The notes under the pieces are model-generated. The model saw only the letters and a list, made by a program, of their open reading frames with translations. It did no database searches and had not been told where the DNA came from. This document shows positions 20,166 through 30,919 of a stretch of DNA of 40,395 bases, one piece after another; within the stretch, counting starts at the first letter, position 1, and the number at the start of each line of letters is the position of its first letter. A program made the position numbers and the translations under genes. The DNA is from Rachicladosporium sp. CCFEE 5018. Its lineage: Eukaryota; Ascomycota; Dothideomycetes; Cladosporiales; Cladosporiaceae. The stretch lies in contig KZ111166.1 in assembly GCA_002077045.2 (NCBI GenBank), forward strand, positions 357,860 through 398,254, in the 5' to 3' direction.

Positions 20166-20909
20166 GATTTGGCATAGAAGAGTGAAGGAACCGAGGTTTT
20201 GAGGACTCGAGAATTCTGGCTATGGTTCAGGGTTGACACCGCCGGCCTGTCGACACGAAACACGCGCTCGTAAGCCAATCAGCTGTGGCTTGGATCCAGT
20301 AAGATCTTCCTCAACAGCCACACATTCTGGAAGCTATCGTCAACGGCGGTCAACTGCTTGGCCCACACGAGACGCGAATCCTACGTTGCCAGCGTGCAGC
20401 AGACTAGCTTCGACTGGAAGCGACATGGTTGACTCCGGGAGCCTCAATCATAACACGCTATCGGTGAAGGCATGTACTCGCCCGATTAGAATGGCCCATC
20501 TGATCGACACCTCGATACTGGGCGCGACCGTGGCAGTATCATCGTGCGATACTTTGCGCAGATCAGACGACGCAGTAATACGATGGGCTTGACGACGCTG
20601 GGTGGCACTCGCACCGCCTAGTATGTCGTTCGCGATTTACCGTTGAGGCGAGTCCGTAATGGCAGAACACTTACAAGGAAGGCGCGGACAAGGCGCACCG
20701 TGCAGGGCAAAAGTTTACGTCTGTAAGAATACCGAATGCGTTTGTCATCTCTCATTGTGTCCCGCATTCCAGTCATATTGAACAAAGCTCATCACGTGCC
20801 AAGCCCAATGCGCTCTTTCCTTCGAGTGCCACACACTTGACTTCACACCACCACTGACTTATCGGCACCACACCCTCAACCTCTCGCCGTCTCCGCAGTT
20901 ACCGCGAAG
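20166..20909. other. Intergenic: U1-C 3' side / coiled-coil gene promoter (B)
   Basis: Partner of 362-1105, with only scattered substitutions. No gene is seen. Confidence 0.5.
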
Positions 20910-23452
20910 ATGTCGTGGAACACATGGCAATCCCCGTCGGACGATACTGAGGATCCGAAGAACTTCACCTGGTACCCACTCGACCACCCTTCTATTAAGC
21001 CATCCACGCAGCTGGATATCATCTACGATCCCAAGATCAATCCAACGCGCTGGCGCCACAATCACAAATGGTATCACATCACCACAGTACCAACCACTAC
21101 CCACATCATCAAAAGTATCGACGGCACGCAATGGCGCAGAATGAACAAGAACGAGATCCGACGCAAGGGGGAGAAGAAGACCGGTCAGCTCGAATATGAA
21201 GCCGATTACAAGAACCGTCATGGGCATTTTCCGAATCAGAAAGCGAAGTTTCCCGATTGCAAGGCGTGTAAACATGAAGACGCTGGGAAAGGACTACATG
21301 TGCCTGAGGCAGAAAATGATGTGGACGATGCCAAGACTGGGGATCCTGGTAAATCCAACGCGGCAGATGGAAGCTTGCAGAGCAACGATGATGGCATGAG
21401 CGCGAACACATTGCAGGGGAGTGCTGGAGAGGCATCGAAGGGTGGAGATGGAGGTGGTGGAGGGAGGAAGAATGGAGGCAATGGAAAGGGTAAGGGAAAG
21501 GGAAAGGAAAGCGAAGATGGCTCCTCAGCAAGGTCATTGTCGCCAGTCAAGAAAGCGCAGTCCGTCTCAGCGGCTTCCTCGAGGACTGGATCACCGGCTC
21601 CGAGCGTGAAGCGCGACAGTTTTGCTGATGGAGCTGCGACGTGGAAGCCGTCAAAGAAGATGGCGAAGGAGAGCTCAAGCAAGGACGGGAGCACAGGCGC
21701 AAGCAAAGTGCCCGTCGCAGCAAAGAAGCCTGATGGAGCTTACGCGGCTGCTGTCGAAGAGGGAAGGCGCATGGAGGAGGATGCTGTCGCAGACAGTAAG
21801 TAGTCACATGAATCATTCCAGAGTCCTGTATGAGACAATTGATCTAACAATTTGCATAGATAGAGACGCCAAAGAGCGCCGCAGGATCGAGCAAATTGAA
21901 GCTGATCACACATCCATGATGCGCGACTGGAACGAAACCAAACGAGGCGAACCAGAAGCTGAAGGACAAGCTCGAAGAGAATGAGAAGGCAATGGGGCGC
22001 ATTCGCAGGGAGAATACCGATATCAAGAAGCGTGCAGAGGAGAGCGAAAAGGCCAGAGAGGAAGCGGAGGCTAAGGCAACGCAGGCCGAAAAGGATCTTG
22101 GCGAAGTCAAGAGGACGGCGTCCACAACGCAGACTGATTTGAACAAGGCTAAGAAGGACGTGAACGAGCTGAAGAGCGAGCTGAAGGACACAGCCGAGGC
22201 CCTTGAGGAGAAGATTGAGGCGTACAACAAAGCTTATGATCGTACTGAGGTGCTCCAGGAGCAGCTGCAGCAGTTCGAAGATCAGGCTCAGGCTCTGGAG
22301 GCAATCACTGCCGAGCGGGACCAGAGCCTTGCCGACCTGATCCACGTCAACGAGATGCTGGAGGCTGATTTTACGGATATAGCCAAGGACCTCACCCTGG
22401 AGGAGAAGCTGAAGCAGGTGCGCGAGCAGCTAGAGGCGAAGCGCTCGCGCACAGAGTCGCGCACACCAAGCGAGAGGAGCCTGCCAAGTCTTCCCAAGCG
22501 CCGGCCTGGGGCGAAGAGACATGTCTCGCTGGCTGACGAGCTAGCTGGTGTCGGAGAGGATGAGAACCAGAACCAGGATGAGCAAGACGATGTAGAGGAT
22601 CAGGGAGCACAGGACGCCCAAGCACCGCTGCATCGACCTCAGTCACCCCAAGGCGCACAACCTCACCTGCAAGTCCCGCCGCTGCAGACTCTCGGCTTCA
22701 GCGGCATCATCTCGCAAGAAATTGTGCCGGTGCTGCCCCGGGCGCCAAAGTCTCAGACCCTCAGCTTCAGCAATATTATCTCGCAAGCCACCTCGCCAGT
22801 GCTGGCCGCGGCGCCGCGACCCCAAGCCCCGCCACCGCAGAATCTGGGCTTCAGCAGCATTATCTCGCAAGAGACTGCGCCTGTGCAGCCTCAAGCTCCT
22901 CCACGACCGGCGCTCGGTCTCAGCGCCATCATTACGCAAGCCATATCGCCGAAGAAAGCAAGATTATCACCGAAGTCGAACGATCCCACCTCCCCAGCGA
23001 CCGCAGCCCCGGCACATACTACTGCAGACGCCCACCCTTCTCCACCAACATACGCAGACGCCCTAAATTCCGCCATCGGCAGCCGACCAATCTCCCCCAC
23101 CGCCCAACCCCAGCTTCAGCCTGCGAAGACCTATACTGATAAAGCAAGCTCCCCAATCACGGCCGAGCAAGCTAAAGACGCCACCCTCGACCGCCCACAA
23201 GTCAAGGTCGTGCAAATCGAAGGCCCAACGAAGTACCTCGAAGTCGTGCCGCGCTTCGACTGGCTGTACTGGGCTATCCCCATCCTCCTCGGATTTATTT
23301 TCATCGTCTGCTCGTGCGTGGCGGAGAAGGAGAGGCGGGTGTGGGCGGATGCGAATGATACGCGGGGGGCGTATGATAGGATGATGTATGGGATGGACGG
23401 GCTGGCTACGTTTGCGTTGTTGCCGGGGAATGTGGTGGGGAGTTTGAGGTGA
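20910..23452 (+). pseudogene. Coiled-coil membrane-anchored protein (copy B, one-base frameshift)
   Basis: This is the copy of the gene at 1106-3563. Exon 1 is 20910-21795 and the intron 21796-21859 is intact (GTAAGT, CTAAC, ATAG). In exon 2 a run of two A in copy A is three A here (21940-21942), which shifts the frame at the start of the coiled coil and leads to a stop at 21984. The original frame resumes and stays open to 23452, with an ATG at 21992. The rest is well kept: coiled coil, acidic patch, membrane segment and C-terminal tail. This copy has four FSxIISQ-type repeats where copy A has three. It may be a recent null allele, a sequencing or homopolymer error, or two shorter products. 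An intact downstream frame favours recent loss or an error. Confidence 0.75.
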
Positions 23453-23482
23453 GGCGATGGGAGGGGAGGAGGGAGACAGCGC

Positions 23483-23729
23483 GTCATGTTGACGGCTGAT
23501 GGTACGTGGGGGGTAGGAAGAGGGGTGGGGTGGTGGCTGTCATGTTGACGCTGCCATTCCTCCAAGCGGCCGCTATCTTGGCGCTGCGTTCTCATTGGAC
23601 CAGGGCAGGTGGTTGAGGTGTACTGGGGAAGCCTGGTCATGTTGACAGGCTAGACGAGTGCGATGGGAGAGGCCAAGTCATGCTGACGGGCCGCTTGTGT
23701 GCTTTCGGGGGAGGAGCTGTCGTGTAGAT
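23483..23729. promoter_or_regulatory. Cluster of GTCATGTTGAC palindromes (B, well preserved)
   Basis: The sites are 23483-23493, 23539-23549 and 23636-23646 (all GTCATGTTGAC), 23677-23687 (GTCATGCTGAC) and 23719-23729 (GTCGTGTAGAT). The first four have perfect GTCA/TGAC arms around a three-base centre. They are spaced about 40-100 bp apart directly after the stop of the coiled-coil gene. Function is unknown. A DNA-binding dimer site array or repeated RNA hairpins are both possible. Confidence 0.5.
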
Positions 23730-24168
23730 GCTCCCAGATCCGCGGGCGGAGCATAGACGGGCGTTCGGCGCACTTTGATGATACCCAGATTGCTTTTGTT
23801 TACTGTATTGAAGCGTTTGTCACAAGGACGATCTCACCTTCGTTCTCTCCGATGATCTGTCACCATTTCCTATGCTTCTGTACGTCTTCTCACTGCAGCG
23901 AGTCTAGCAATGCCATGACAGGGAGATGCAGATGCGGGATATTGCTACCTTCGTGCATTTTCTTGAATCAACAGCTAACCTCTCACTCGAGCAGTGACAT
24001 TCTCATTCACTGACGCAGTCCGGCTGGTGGAGGCATAAGCCACCTTGCTATATTGGGGAGAAGCGGATCTTTATCGTAATTCTCCTCAGCTAGAAGATAT
24101 GGCATTCATTATCGTCAAACTTAGCATATATTGCACGGGGCTATTTGCGCATCTCGAACCCACCTTCA
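23730..24168. other. Intergenic between converging coiled-coil and MCC genes (B)
   Basis: Partner of 3827-4260. It contains the 3' ends of both flanking transcripts. No gene is seen. Confidence 0.45.
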
Positions 24169-26337
24169 TTACGCGGTGCTCTCAGCCCCTTCATCATCCT
24201 CAAATTCAACCACAGCAGTCCCAGCCTTACACATCTCCCCCTCCCTCACCTTGACCCTACCCACCACTGCATCCCCAGGACTCCGTATAGTCGTCTCCAT
24301 TTTCATACTCTCAATCACCACCAACGCCTGTCCCTTCTTAACCTCCTCGCCCTCCTTCACCATCACTCGCAGAATCTTGCACGGCATGGGCGCTTTCACC
24401 GAGTTACTCGCCACGGGGCCGGAGTTGAGGAGTTTGGGAAGGAAGGGAGGCGGAGAGAGCGTGAGGGTGTAGGATGTGCCGCGCGTGAAGAGGGTGATGG
24501 TTGAGGCTGAGGTTGCTGAGGGAGGGGTGGCGATGAGGGTTGAGGAGAGGCGGGTGTGGGGAAAGTAGGTTGTTAGGGTTTTCGTGGAGGGGGAGAAGGT
24601 GGTGGTGAGGTTCTCGAACGTCTGAGGTGATCCTGGAAAGGTTACCGAGAAGATTCCTGGTGCTGTTTGCAGCACGTGTAGTGTCTTAGTTGGGGGAGCG
24701 GGGGCGTTGGGGTCCGTGGAAGTTGGTGAGAGGGTGACAGCGTGAGGTTGAGGAGTTCGGGCGAAGCCGAGGGGCTGCGTTGAGGGGAGTGGGGCGGTAG
24801 TCGAGGCTGCCGATTGCGAGGAGAGGAACAGCCCAATAGCTGCTTGAGCGTAGATATCGTCGGTAATCTGCTGCTCAGCGAAGAGCTCCTCGCGGTGTTT
24901 GTCGATATAACCAGTCTCCACTTCGCCGGCTATGAACCCTGGACTGCGGCAGCAGCGCTTCAAGAAGTCGATGTTTGTGACTACCCCAGCGATCTCGTAC
25001 TGCTCCAAAGCTGCAGCCATCTTCTGTAGAGCGCTTGCACGATCGGGGCCAGATACAATGAGTTTGGCGATCATAGGGTCGTAGTGAGAGGAGACTTCGT
25101 CGCCTTCCACGAAGCCGGCGTCGATGCGGACGCTGTCTGAGAGCGGTGGGGTGCGGAGATGCACGAGCTTGCCGGTAGAGGGGACGAAGTTCATGCTGGG
25201 GTCTTCGGCGTAGATGCGGGCTTCGATGGCGTGGCCTCTGCTCTTGATGCGGGCTTCGACTTCTGATTGTGTCAAAGGCAGCTTACCACCTTCAGCTACG
25301 ATGATCTGCCAGCGGACGAGGTCCTCGCCTGTGACCATCTCGGTGACTGGATGCTCGACTTGAAGCCTCGTGTTCATCTCCATGAAGAAGAATTCGCCCG
25401 AGTCATTGTCGAAGATGAATTCGACTGTGCCGGCTCCTTCGTAGCCGACAGCCAGTGCAGCTTGCCTCGCCTTCTCCCACAGATCCTGTCGCACGCTCTC
25501 AGCCAGATTCGGTGCAGGCGACTCCTCCAATATTTTCTGATGCCTCCGCTGGATGCTACAATCCCTCTCGCCCAATGCCACACAGTTCCCATGCTGATCT
25601 GCAAAAACCTGCACCTCAATATGCCGCGGCGTGGTGATATACTTTTCCACCAGCATCACATCATCCCCAAACGAGCTCCTCGCCTCACTCTTCGCACTAT
25701 CAAGCTGCTGCGCGAACTCATCCGCCGTCCTCGCGATCCTCATGCCCTTCCCTCCTCCACCCTTGACAGCCTTCAGCAGCACCGGATACCCCACCTCCTC
25801 TGCCTTCTCAGCAAGGTACGCAGGATCCTGCTCCGCGCCATGATATCCAGGGATACAAGGCACCCCAGCCGCAATCATGATCTCCTTACTCCGACTCTTG
25901 TCCCCCATCGCCTCGATCGCCTTCCACGGCGGGCCAATGAACTTTACCCCAGCATCTGTGCAAGCTTTCGCGAACGCCGCATTCTCGCTGAGGAAGCCGT
26001 AGCCGGGGTGGATTGCTTCGCAGTCATTGTCTTTGGCTACTTGGATTATGCGCTCGCCGTTGAGGTATTGGTCTGTGGAGCCGAGGTTTATGGCGAAGGG
26101 GGAGCTGTTGGCGTGCTGGCTGAGGCGGTCGGGGTCAGTGTAGAGGGTTGTGGTGCGGATGCCGTATTGGGAGGCTGTGCGACCGACGCGGAGGGCGATC
26201 TCGCCGCGGTTGGCTATCAGGATTGAGCGGAGGGGCTCTGGGTTGGTGGGGGGATGGGCTGCGGTGCTGTTTAGGCGGAGTTTTCGCTTGGGGAGGAGAG
26301 CAGCTGCGGAGCCGCGAAGGGCGCGCAGCGTCGACAT
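24169..26337 (-). CDS. mccA: Methylcrotonoyl-CoA carboxylase subunit alpha, mitochondrial (copy B)
   Basis: A complete second copy of the biotin-containing MCC subunit, 722 residues from the ATG that matches copy A. All catalytic marks are kept: SILIANRGEIALR, GGGGKGMR, EMNTRLQVEHPVTE and biotin site ESMKME. Substitutions relative to copy A are mostly mild and concentrate in the presequence, the linker and the last ten residues. Here an additional in-frame ATG at 26391 would add 18 residues before the presequence. In copy A that codon is CTG, so I use the shared start. Both copies appear functional. Confidence 0.92.
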   Translation of the reverse strand: MSTLRALRGSAAALLPKRKLRLNSTAAHPPTNPEPLRSILIANRGEIALRVGRTASQYGIRTTTLYTDPDRLSQHANSSPFAINLGSTDQYLNGERIIQVAKDNDCEAIHPGYGFLSENAAFAKACTDAGVKFIGPPWKAIEAMGDKSRSKEIMIAAGVPCIPGYHGAEQDPAYLAEKAEEVGYPVLLKAVKGGGGKGMRIARTADEFAQQLDSAKSEARSSFGDDVMLVEKYITTPRHIEVQVFADQHGNCVALGERDCSIQRRHQKILEESPAPNLAESVRQDLWEKARQAALAVGYEGAGTVEFIFDNDSGEFFFMEMNTRLQVEHPVTEMVTGEDLVRWQIIVAEGGKLPLTQSEVEARIKSRGHAIEARIYAEDPSMNFVPSTGKLVHLRTPPLSDSVRIDAGFVEGDEVSSHYDPMIAKLIVSGPDRASALQKMAAALEQYEIAGVVTNIDFLKRCCRSPGFIAGEVETGYIDKHREELFAEQQITDDIYAQAAIGLFLSSQSAASTTAPLPSTQPLGFARTPQPHAVTLSPTSTDPNAPAPPTKTLHVLQTAPGIFSVTFPGSPQTFENLTTTFSPSTKTLTTYFPHTRLSSTLIATPPSATSASTITLFTRGTSYTLTLSPPPFLPKLLNSGPVASNSVKAPMPCKILRVMVKEGEEVKKGQALVVIESMKMETTIRSPGDAVVGRVKVREGEMCKAGTAVVEFEDDEGAESTA

Positions 26338-27633
26338 GGCTGGGGGACCATGGGCTGAGAGGAGAGCTACATGATTCTGGATATTGTTCATAGATCAGAG
26401 TACCTTGCAGCATTGACCCGAGGCATCACAAAAGCCTAAGCCTAAGCCGATGCTACGGACAGACTTCTGCGCGACTGCTGCCTCAGGTCTCTGATGAGCT
26501 TCAACGCCGTGGACACCTCCCCGGTGATCGTACACCATCAGTTGAAAGTGATGTATCCTAAGGCGATGCCGGGCTCATATCGGCAAAACCATAGCAACAC
26601 GAGGACTGACGTGCATTTGGGCGCCGGAAGGGGTCCCGAATGCGCCTGGAGGCCGCGCTCAAACATGCCCCTTAAGCAGCTTGACAGGTAGGCACCGCAT
26701 GTGACACCAACGAGGCAGGTCCAATTTGCCACTCCATCCGCGAGATTGACCTGAAGGCGCCCCGGAGCATCGCCGGCTGTGTCGCGGGCATGCGACATGT
26801 CATGTTGGCATCACTCTAGGCGGCACTGGGCTATGCAGATCCATCTCTGATGTGTTACTGGAGCTATACGCCTGAGGCCGGACATGACCAGGATATAGGG
26901 TGTGGTACACACAACCTACACACTGCTCATTGGCCTTCTACGACTACCTCGCTGAAGTCTGAGGCGCGATCAGGCAATTCCGCACGTGGGCAGTGCACTT
27001 CGAGGGTTCCCAGCCACCTTGTTTTCCATGTCACACGAAAATTTTCGACATTGGCTCGCGCACATACATGTACGCCGGTACTCGATCTCCTGGGACGGTC
27101 ACACACGCCACGAGTTACATGGTTTCCAAGGTGTCACCAGATGAGTGCTAATCTCTCTTTGCTGACATGGGTGCTGTATCACAAGATACTTGTGGGCGAC
27201 ACGGCACTCCTCCTTACTGGCGGCCCGTATATCACTACCTCCTGTTACTCCAGACGGCATCATTCGGCCTCGCTGCCACCTCCAGGCACCGGGATATAGG
27301 ATCGCGTTCAGGGGCGACCTGCAGTCGCAGGCCGAAATAGCAGGGCTGTGTTCTCGCAGAGTCATCGCCTACGCAACATGACCTTGGAGGTTATGACAAG
27401 GCGAGACGCCTCGGAACTTCATCGAGTATATGGAGTGCTCGTCAGCAGCACTGTCATCTTCGTCATCTTTGTAACACTCTTCACTCGGCTTCGCTTCTCT
27501 GATCGCTTCTATTCCTTGTTCCTTTCATACTCCCGACGCTGTACACACCCCTTTGCCTTCGGGACATTTTGCAGTTCCGCGTCCAATTTACAACGATACC
27601 CTACCACTTCACTGCTTGCTCTAATTAAGCTCG
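26338..27633. other. Intergenic between divergent MCC and Cys-rich genes (B)
   Basis: Partner of 6430-7731. The GCCTAA tandem has two full units here (near 26433-26450), one fewer than in block A. No gene is seen. The part next to the Cys-rich gene is almost identical to block A. Confidence 0.5.
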
Positions 27634-28065
27634 ATGGTGGACGAGAAGAAAGATCAACAGGACAAGGACGACAACTCGAACAAGCGAGACTCCGCCGTGG
27701 GTGACAATAACGGATCTGCGACCACCGACGACGTCGATATGTCAGCTCCACGCACTTTCTCAGCGGTTCCCACTGATTTGTCGAGCCTTCGGGCGTACTA
27801 TGAAGTACCGTGCGTGGTCGCCGGATGCATTGATGGAAAGGTCACAGAGCGTTGTGGCGCCTGCTCTGGCAACAGATCGTAAGTGTGGTCCTGTCCCTAC
27901 ACGGGTCCATGTCGATGCTGACAATGCGGTAGGCAAAGTGCGGGTCCATGCTCGACCTGCAACGGAACGGGGATGCTGTGGCGATGGTGTCAGTGCCGAG
28001 TAGCAGAGGCTTCGGCTCCTCGTGAGCGGGCTTACGCCTTGACGACCGGATCGGGAACAAGGTGA
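27634..28065 (+). CDS. Small Cys-rich protein with DnaJ-type CxxCxG motifs (copy B)
   Basis: Exons 27634-27878 and 27933-28065 with a 54-bp intron give 125 residues. It is nearly identical to the copy at 7732-8163. The only coding change I notice is Ala to Val after CQCR. All cysteines, the splice sites and the CSTCNGTG motif are kept, which supports the two-exon model. Confidence 0.72.
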
Positions 28066-28467
28066 TAGAGCACGGGAGGTGTGGTCTAGGCTGGCCATCT
28101 GGACAACGGCGGACAAGGCAAAGACCTGAGACTGTGAAGTCGCGACTCGTCGAACATCGCCAAATACCTCGACCGCAACATTGATCGCCAATTCCACATA
28201 ATCCGGTTTTCTCTCTGGTTCACAGACACGATGAGGCCGAAGCATCTCGATTCCCTATGCTGTTACGTTCTTCTCCAGATTGCACACACCGCCAACAGAC
28301 TTTCTTCGAGATACAGCACACTCGCTTCACATATGTGTCAGAAGGCGTTTACACAATTTCATTTGTAGAGCAGGAGTTTGGACTTTGGGTGCTCTTTCGT
28401 TCTTGCAAGATACCCAAATACATAGCGCACCTACATACACACCCCAATAGCTCTGATTTCCACCCTC
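28066..28467. other. Intergenic between converging Cys-rich and ICL genes (B)
   Basis: Partner of 8164-8565. Short 3' flanks, nothing recognised. Confidence 0.45.
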
Positions 28468-30304
28468 CTAATGCCCCCTACCCCCAACCTTGAACTGATC
28501 CTCCGTGACCCCCGCACCCATAGCACTTGTCGAGCTCACGCCTGCGCTCACCATCCGCAGCAACTCATCAGCATAATTCGCACCACTCCACTTCTGGTGC
28601 GTGACAACTTCAACACCCTGCTCCATCTCCGGCTCCTGGATCAGCTCGCCATAAGCCCTCATACCGCTCTTCGCGAACGCGCGTGCGAAGGAGTTCGAGA
28701 TCAAAGCCGTGGAGTGCAGTCCAGCGAGCGTGATGAACTGCCAGCAGTAGCCTAGAGCCGCGAGGCGCTTGATGTAAGTTTCTTGCTCGGAGGCGGGCAT
28801 GGCTGCTTTCCAGTTGAAGGAGGGGGATAGGTTGTACGCCAGCCTATGATTATCATCGTCAGTAATGCCACTCGATCGGTCGCGTAAGAAAGTGAAGAGA
28901 AACTCACTTCTGCTGCGGCCAAACAGCATGCACCCCATCCGCAAACTCCTTCGCCTGCTTGAAATCCGGCAGCTTACTCTCCATCCAGATCAAATCAGCA
29001 TAAGGCGCATACGCAATCGCCCTGTTAACCGCACACTCGCAGCCCCCGCGGTATCTGTAGTACCCCTCCCTCGTCCGCGGTGCATCCCAGTCGAAATGCA
29101 CGTCCACGCCCGTCAAACCCTTGGCAATAGCTCTCGCCTCAGAATTGCTCTTGCCCTTGCTCAAGCGCGCAAATTCGGAGATCAAACCCGCTTTGTCGAC
29201 GTGTACGCCTGCGTTGATGGTGTCTGCTACTGCTTCTGGGAAGAGTTTCAGCGAGGCAGTGGCGTTCCAGGCGTCTTCTACGGCTTGCAGGGCGGCACCG
29301 CTCTTGCCGCTGGCTTCGGCGGCGAGCATGAGGTCGTTTAGGGGTTGGAGGGCGGGGTTTGTGGAGCCGAGAACGAAGGCGTGGTCGCGTGGGTCGATGG
29401 TGGAGGTTATTAGGGTGGCGGCTTCGGAGTCTGTGCGGGCGATTGCTAGGAGGTCGGTGCCTGTAGTACGGTTAGCTCGCTGGCAGTGATGCATGATCTG
29501 CCATTTTGACTGTCATACCCATAATGTCGGCTTGAGCACGAATGGCTACAAGGCGGTTGATGTGCTCGCTGATGGGCACAAGGACTTTGCCAGCCATGTG
29601 TCCGCACTTCTTTGTGCCTGGTGCTTGATCCTCAATGTGAATGCCCGCGGCGCCCTTCTCAATGAACAGCTTCGTGAGCTTCATCACTGCTGTCAGTCCA
29701 CCATGTCCAGTATCCGCATCAGCTACAAGAGGACGCAGGAAGTCTGTGTTGGCGACTTTCGAGCGATCGCCGACTGGTGTAGAAAGGCGCTCCTCGCGCT
29801 GCTTGCGGTCGTGGAAAAGCTGGGCCATGAACAGATGCTGGACCTTGTTCGGGACGGTCGTGTACGGGTAATCCGCAAGATCTGGTCCCGGCTCGTCCGT
29901 AGCAGACGCAGTGGAGCTGGATTGCCAGCCAGAGACGTAGACAGTGTCGAGATACTTGGCCATCTGCGTGACCATGACCGGGTCGAGACAGCCGTAGGTG
30001 AAGCTTGCTTCCTTGCTCTATAGATGGTCAGTGATGAGGTCTCCCTCTAGAATATTCCAACATCACGCACAGCAAATCTCTGCTCCACAGTCTGCCATAG
30101 CTTCTTGCTCATAGCATTGCTGGGATACTGGATGTTTAGATTGCCCCGCTTGGTAGCGATCTGCTCGGCCGTGTACGCTCGGCGGGTGAACCTCCATCTC
30201 GAGTCTGTCCACCACTCCTTCAACTGCTTGACCTCATCCTGGAACTTCTGCTCCTCGGCATCTGCGGCACCCATGGTTGGTAGTGTAGGAAGGGCGGATG
30301 TCAC
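28468..30304 (-). CDS. acuD: Isocitrate lyase (copy B)
   Basis: Four exons, 30304-30071, 30017-29519, 29460-28908 and 28843-28468, give 553 residues as in copy A. I count six amino-acid differences from copy A, none at KKCGHMAGK or other conserved blocks. The third intron is 64 bp against 52 bp in copy A and its sequence is almost unrelated apart from the splice signals, although the exons on both sides align easily. It ends GGRGH, again without a C-terminal peroxisomal tripeptide. It appears functional. Confidence 0.95.
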
Positions 30305-30919
30305 TGCAGCAACGACTTGCTTGAGGTGGTCTGCCAGCGTATCGATTGGAAGGGTAGTAGGAGAAATAGATGACTTTCTCGCGATTGACAGAGGTAGAGA
30401 AAGGCAATGGATAGACAGTAAGAAAGCTACAAAACCTATATCACGTCACGAAACTAGCCGAGGGTCAGCCAAGAGAGGTTATGTACTGTACCAAAGGCAT
30501 GACCAGTCATTCAGTAAGAGCACGGTCTCTGGCTCCGACCACGCCCGAGCCATTCATCTTGCTGGGTAGAGCCTTACTCCGCAATCGAGGCGCGTGGAGG
30601 TTCTACGATGTTGGTCGGGAGCAAGTGGCATGCCTCGGACTACCGGGTGTGGTCGAAGTCAAAGAACATGTGCTGTCATGGGGAACCGGGGAAAGACGCC
30701 AGGCCTCGGCAGATTGGAAGGAGCGCATCTTGGCGTCACGTGAGGTTACAGCCTCAGGCATGCAGCCGAACGTGCTACGAATGCTTCGGATCATTATTGT
30801 ATGTCTAGTCTATCCATATCATGACCCTCATGCTCCAGCCGCTGGGTGAGCACCCACTTATCACCTGCATCAATACCAACGCCTCGCTATAATCGCTGAC
30901 GTCAAACGATAGCAACCTC
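30305..30919. other. Upstream region of ICL / 3' flank of MFS gene (B)
   Basis: Partner of 10391-11010. The CRE-like TGACGTCA (30897-30904) and the two CreA-type hexamers (30577-30582, 30686-30691) are kept. A five-base insertion (TGTAC doubled) near 30485 and several changes around 30740-30880 distinguish it from block A. No gene is seen. Confidence 0.45.
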
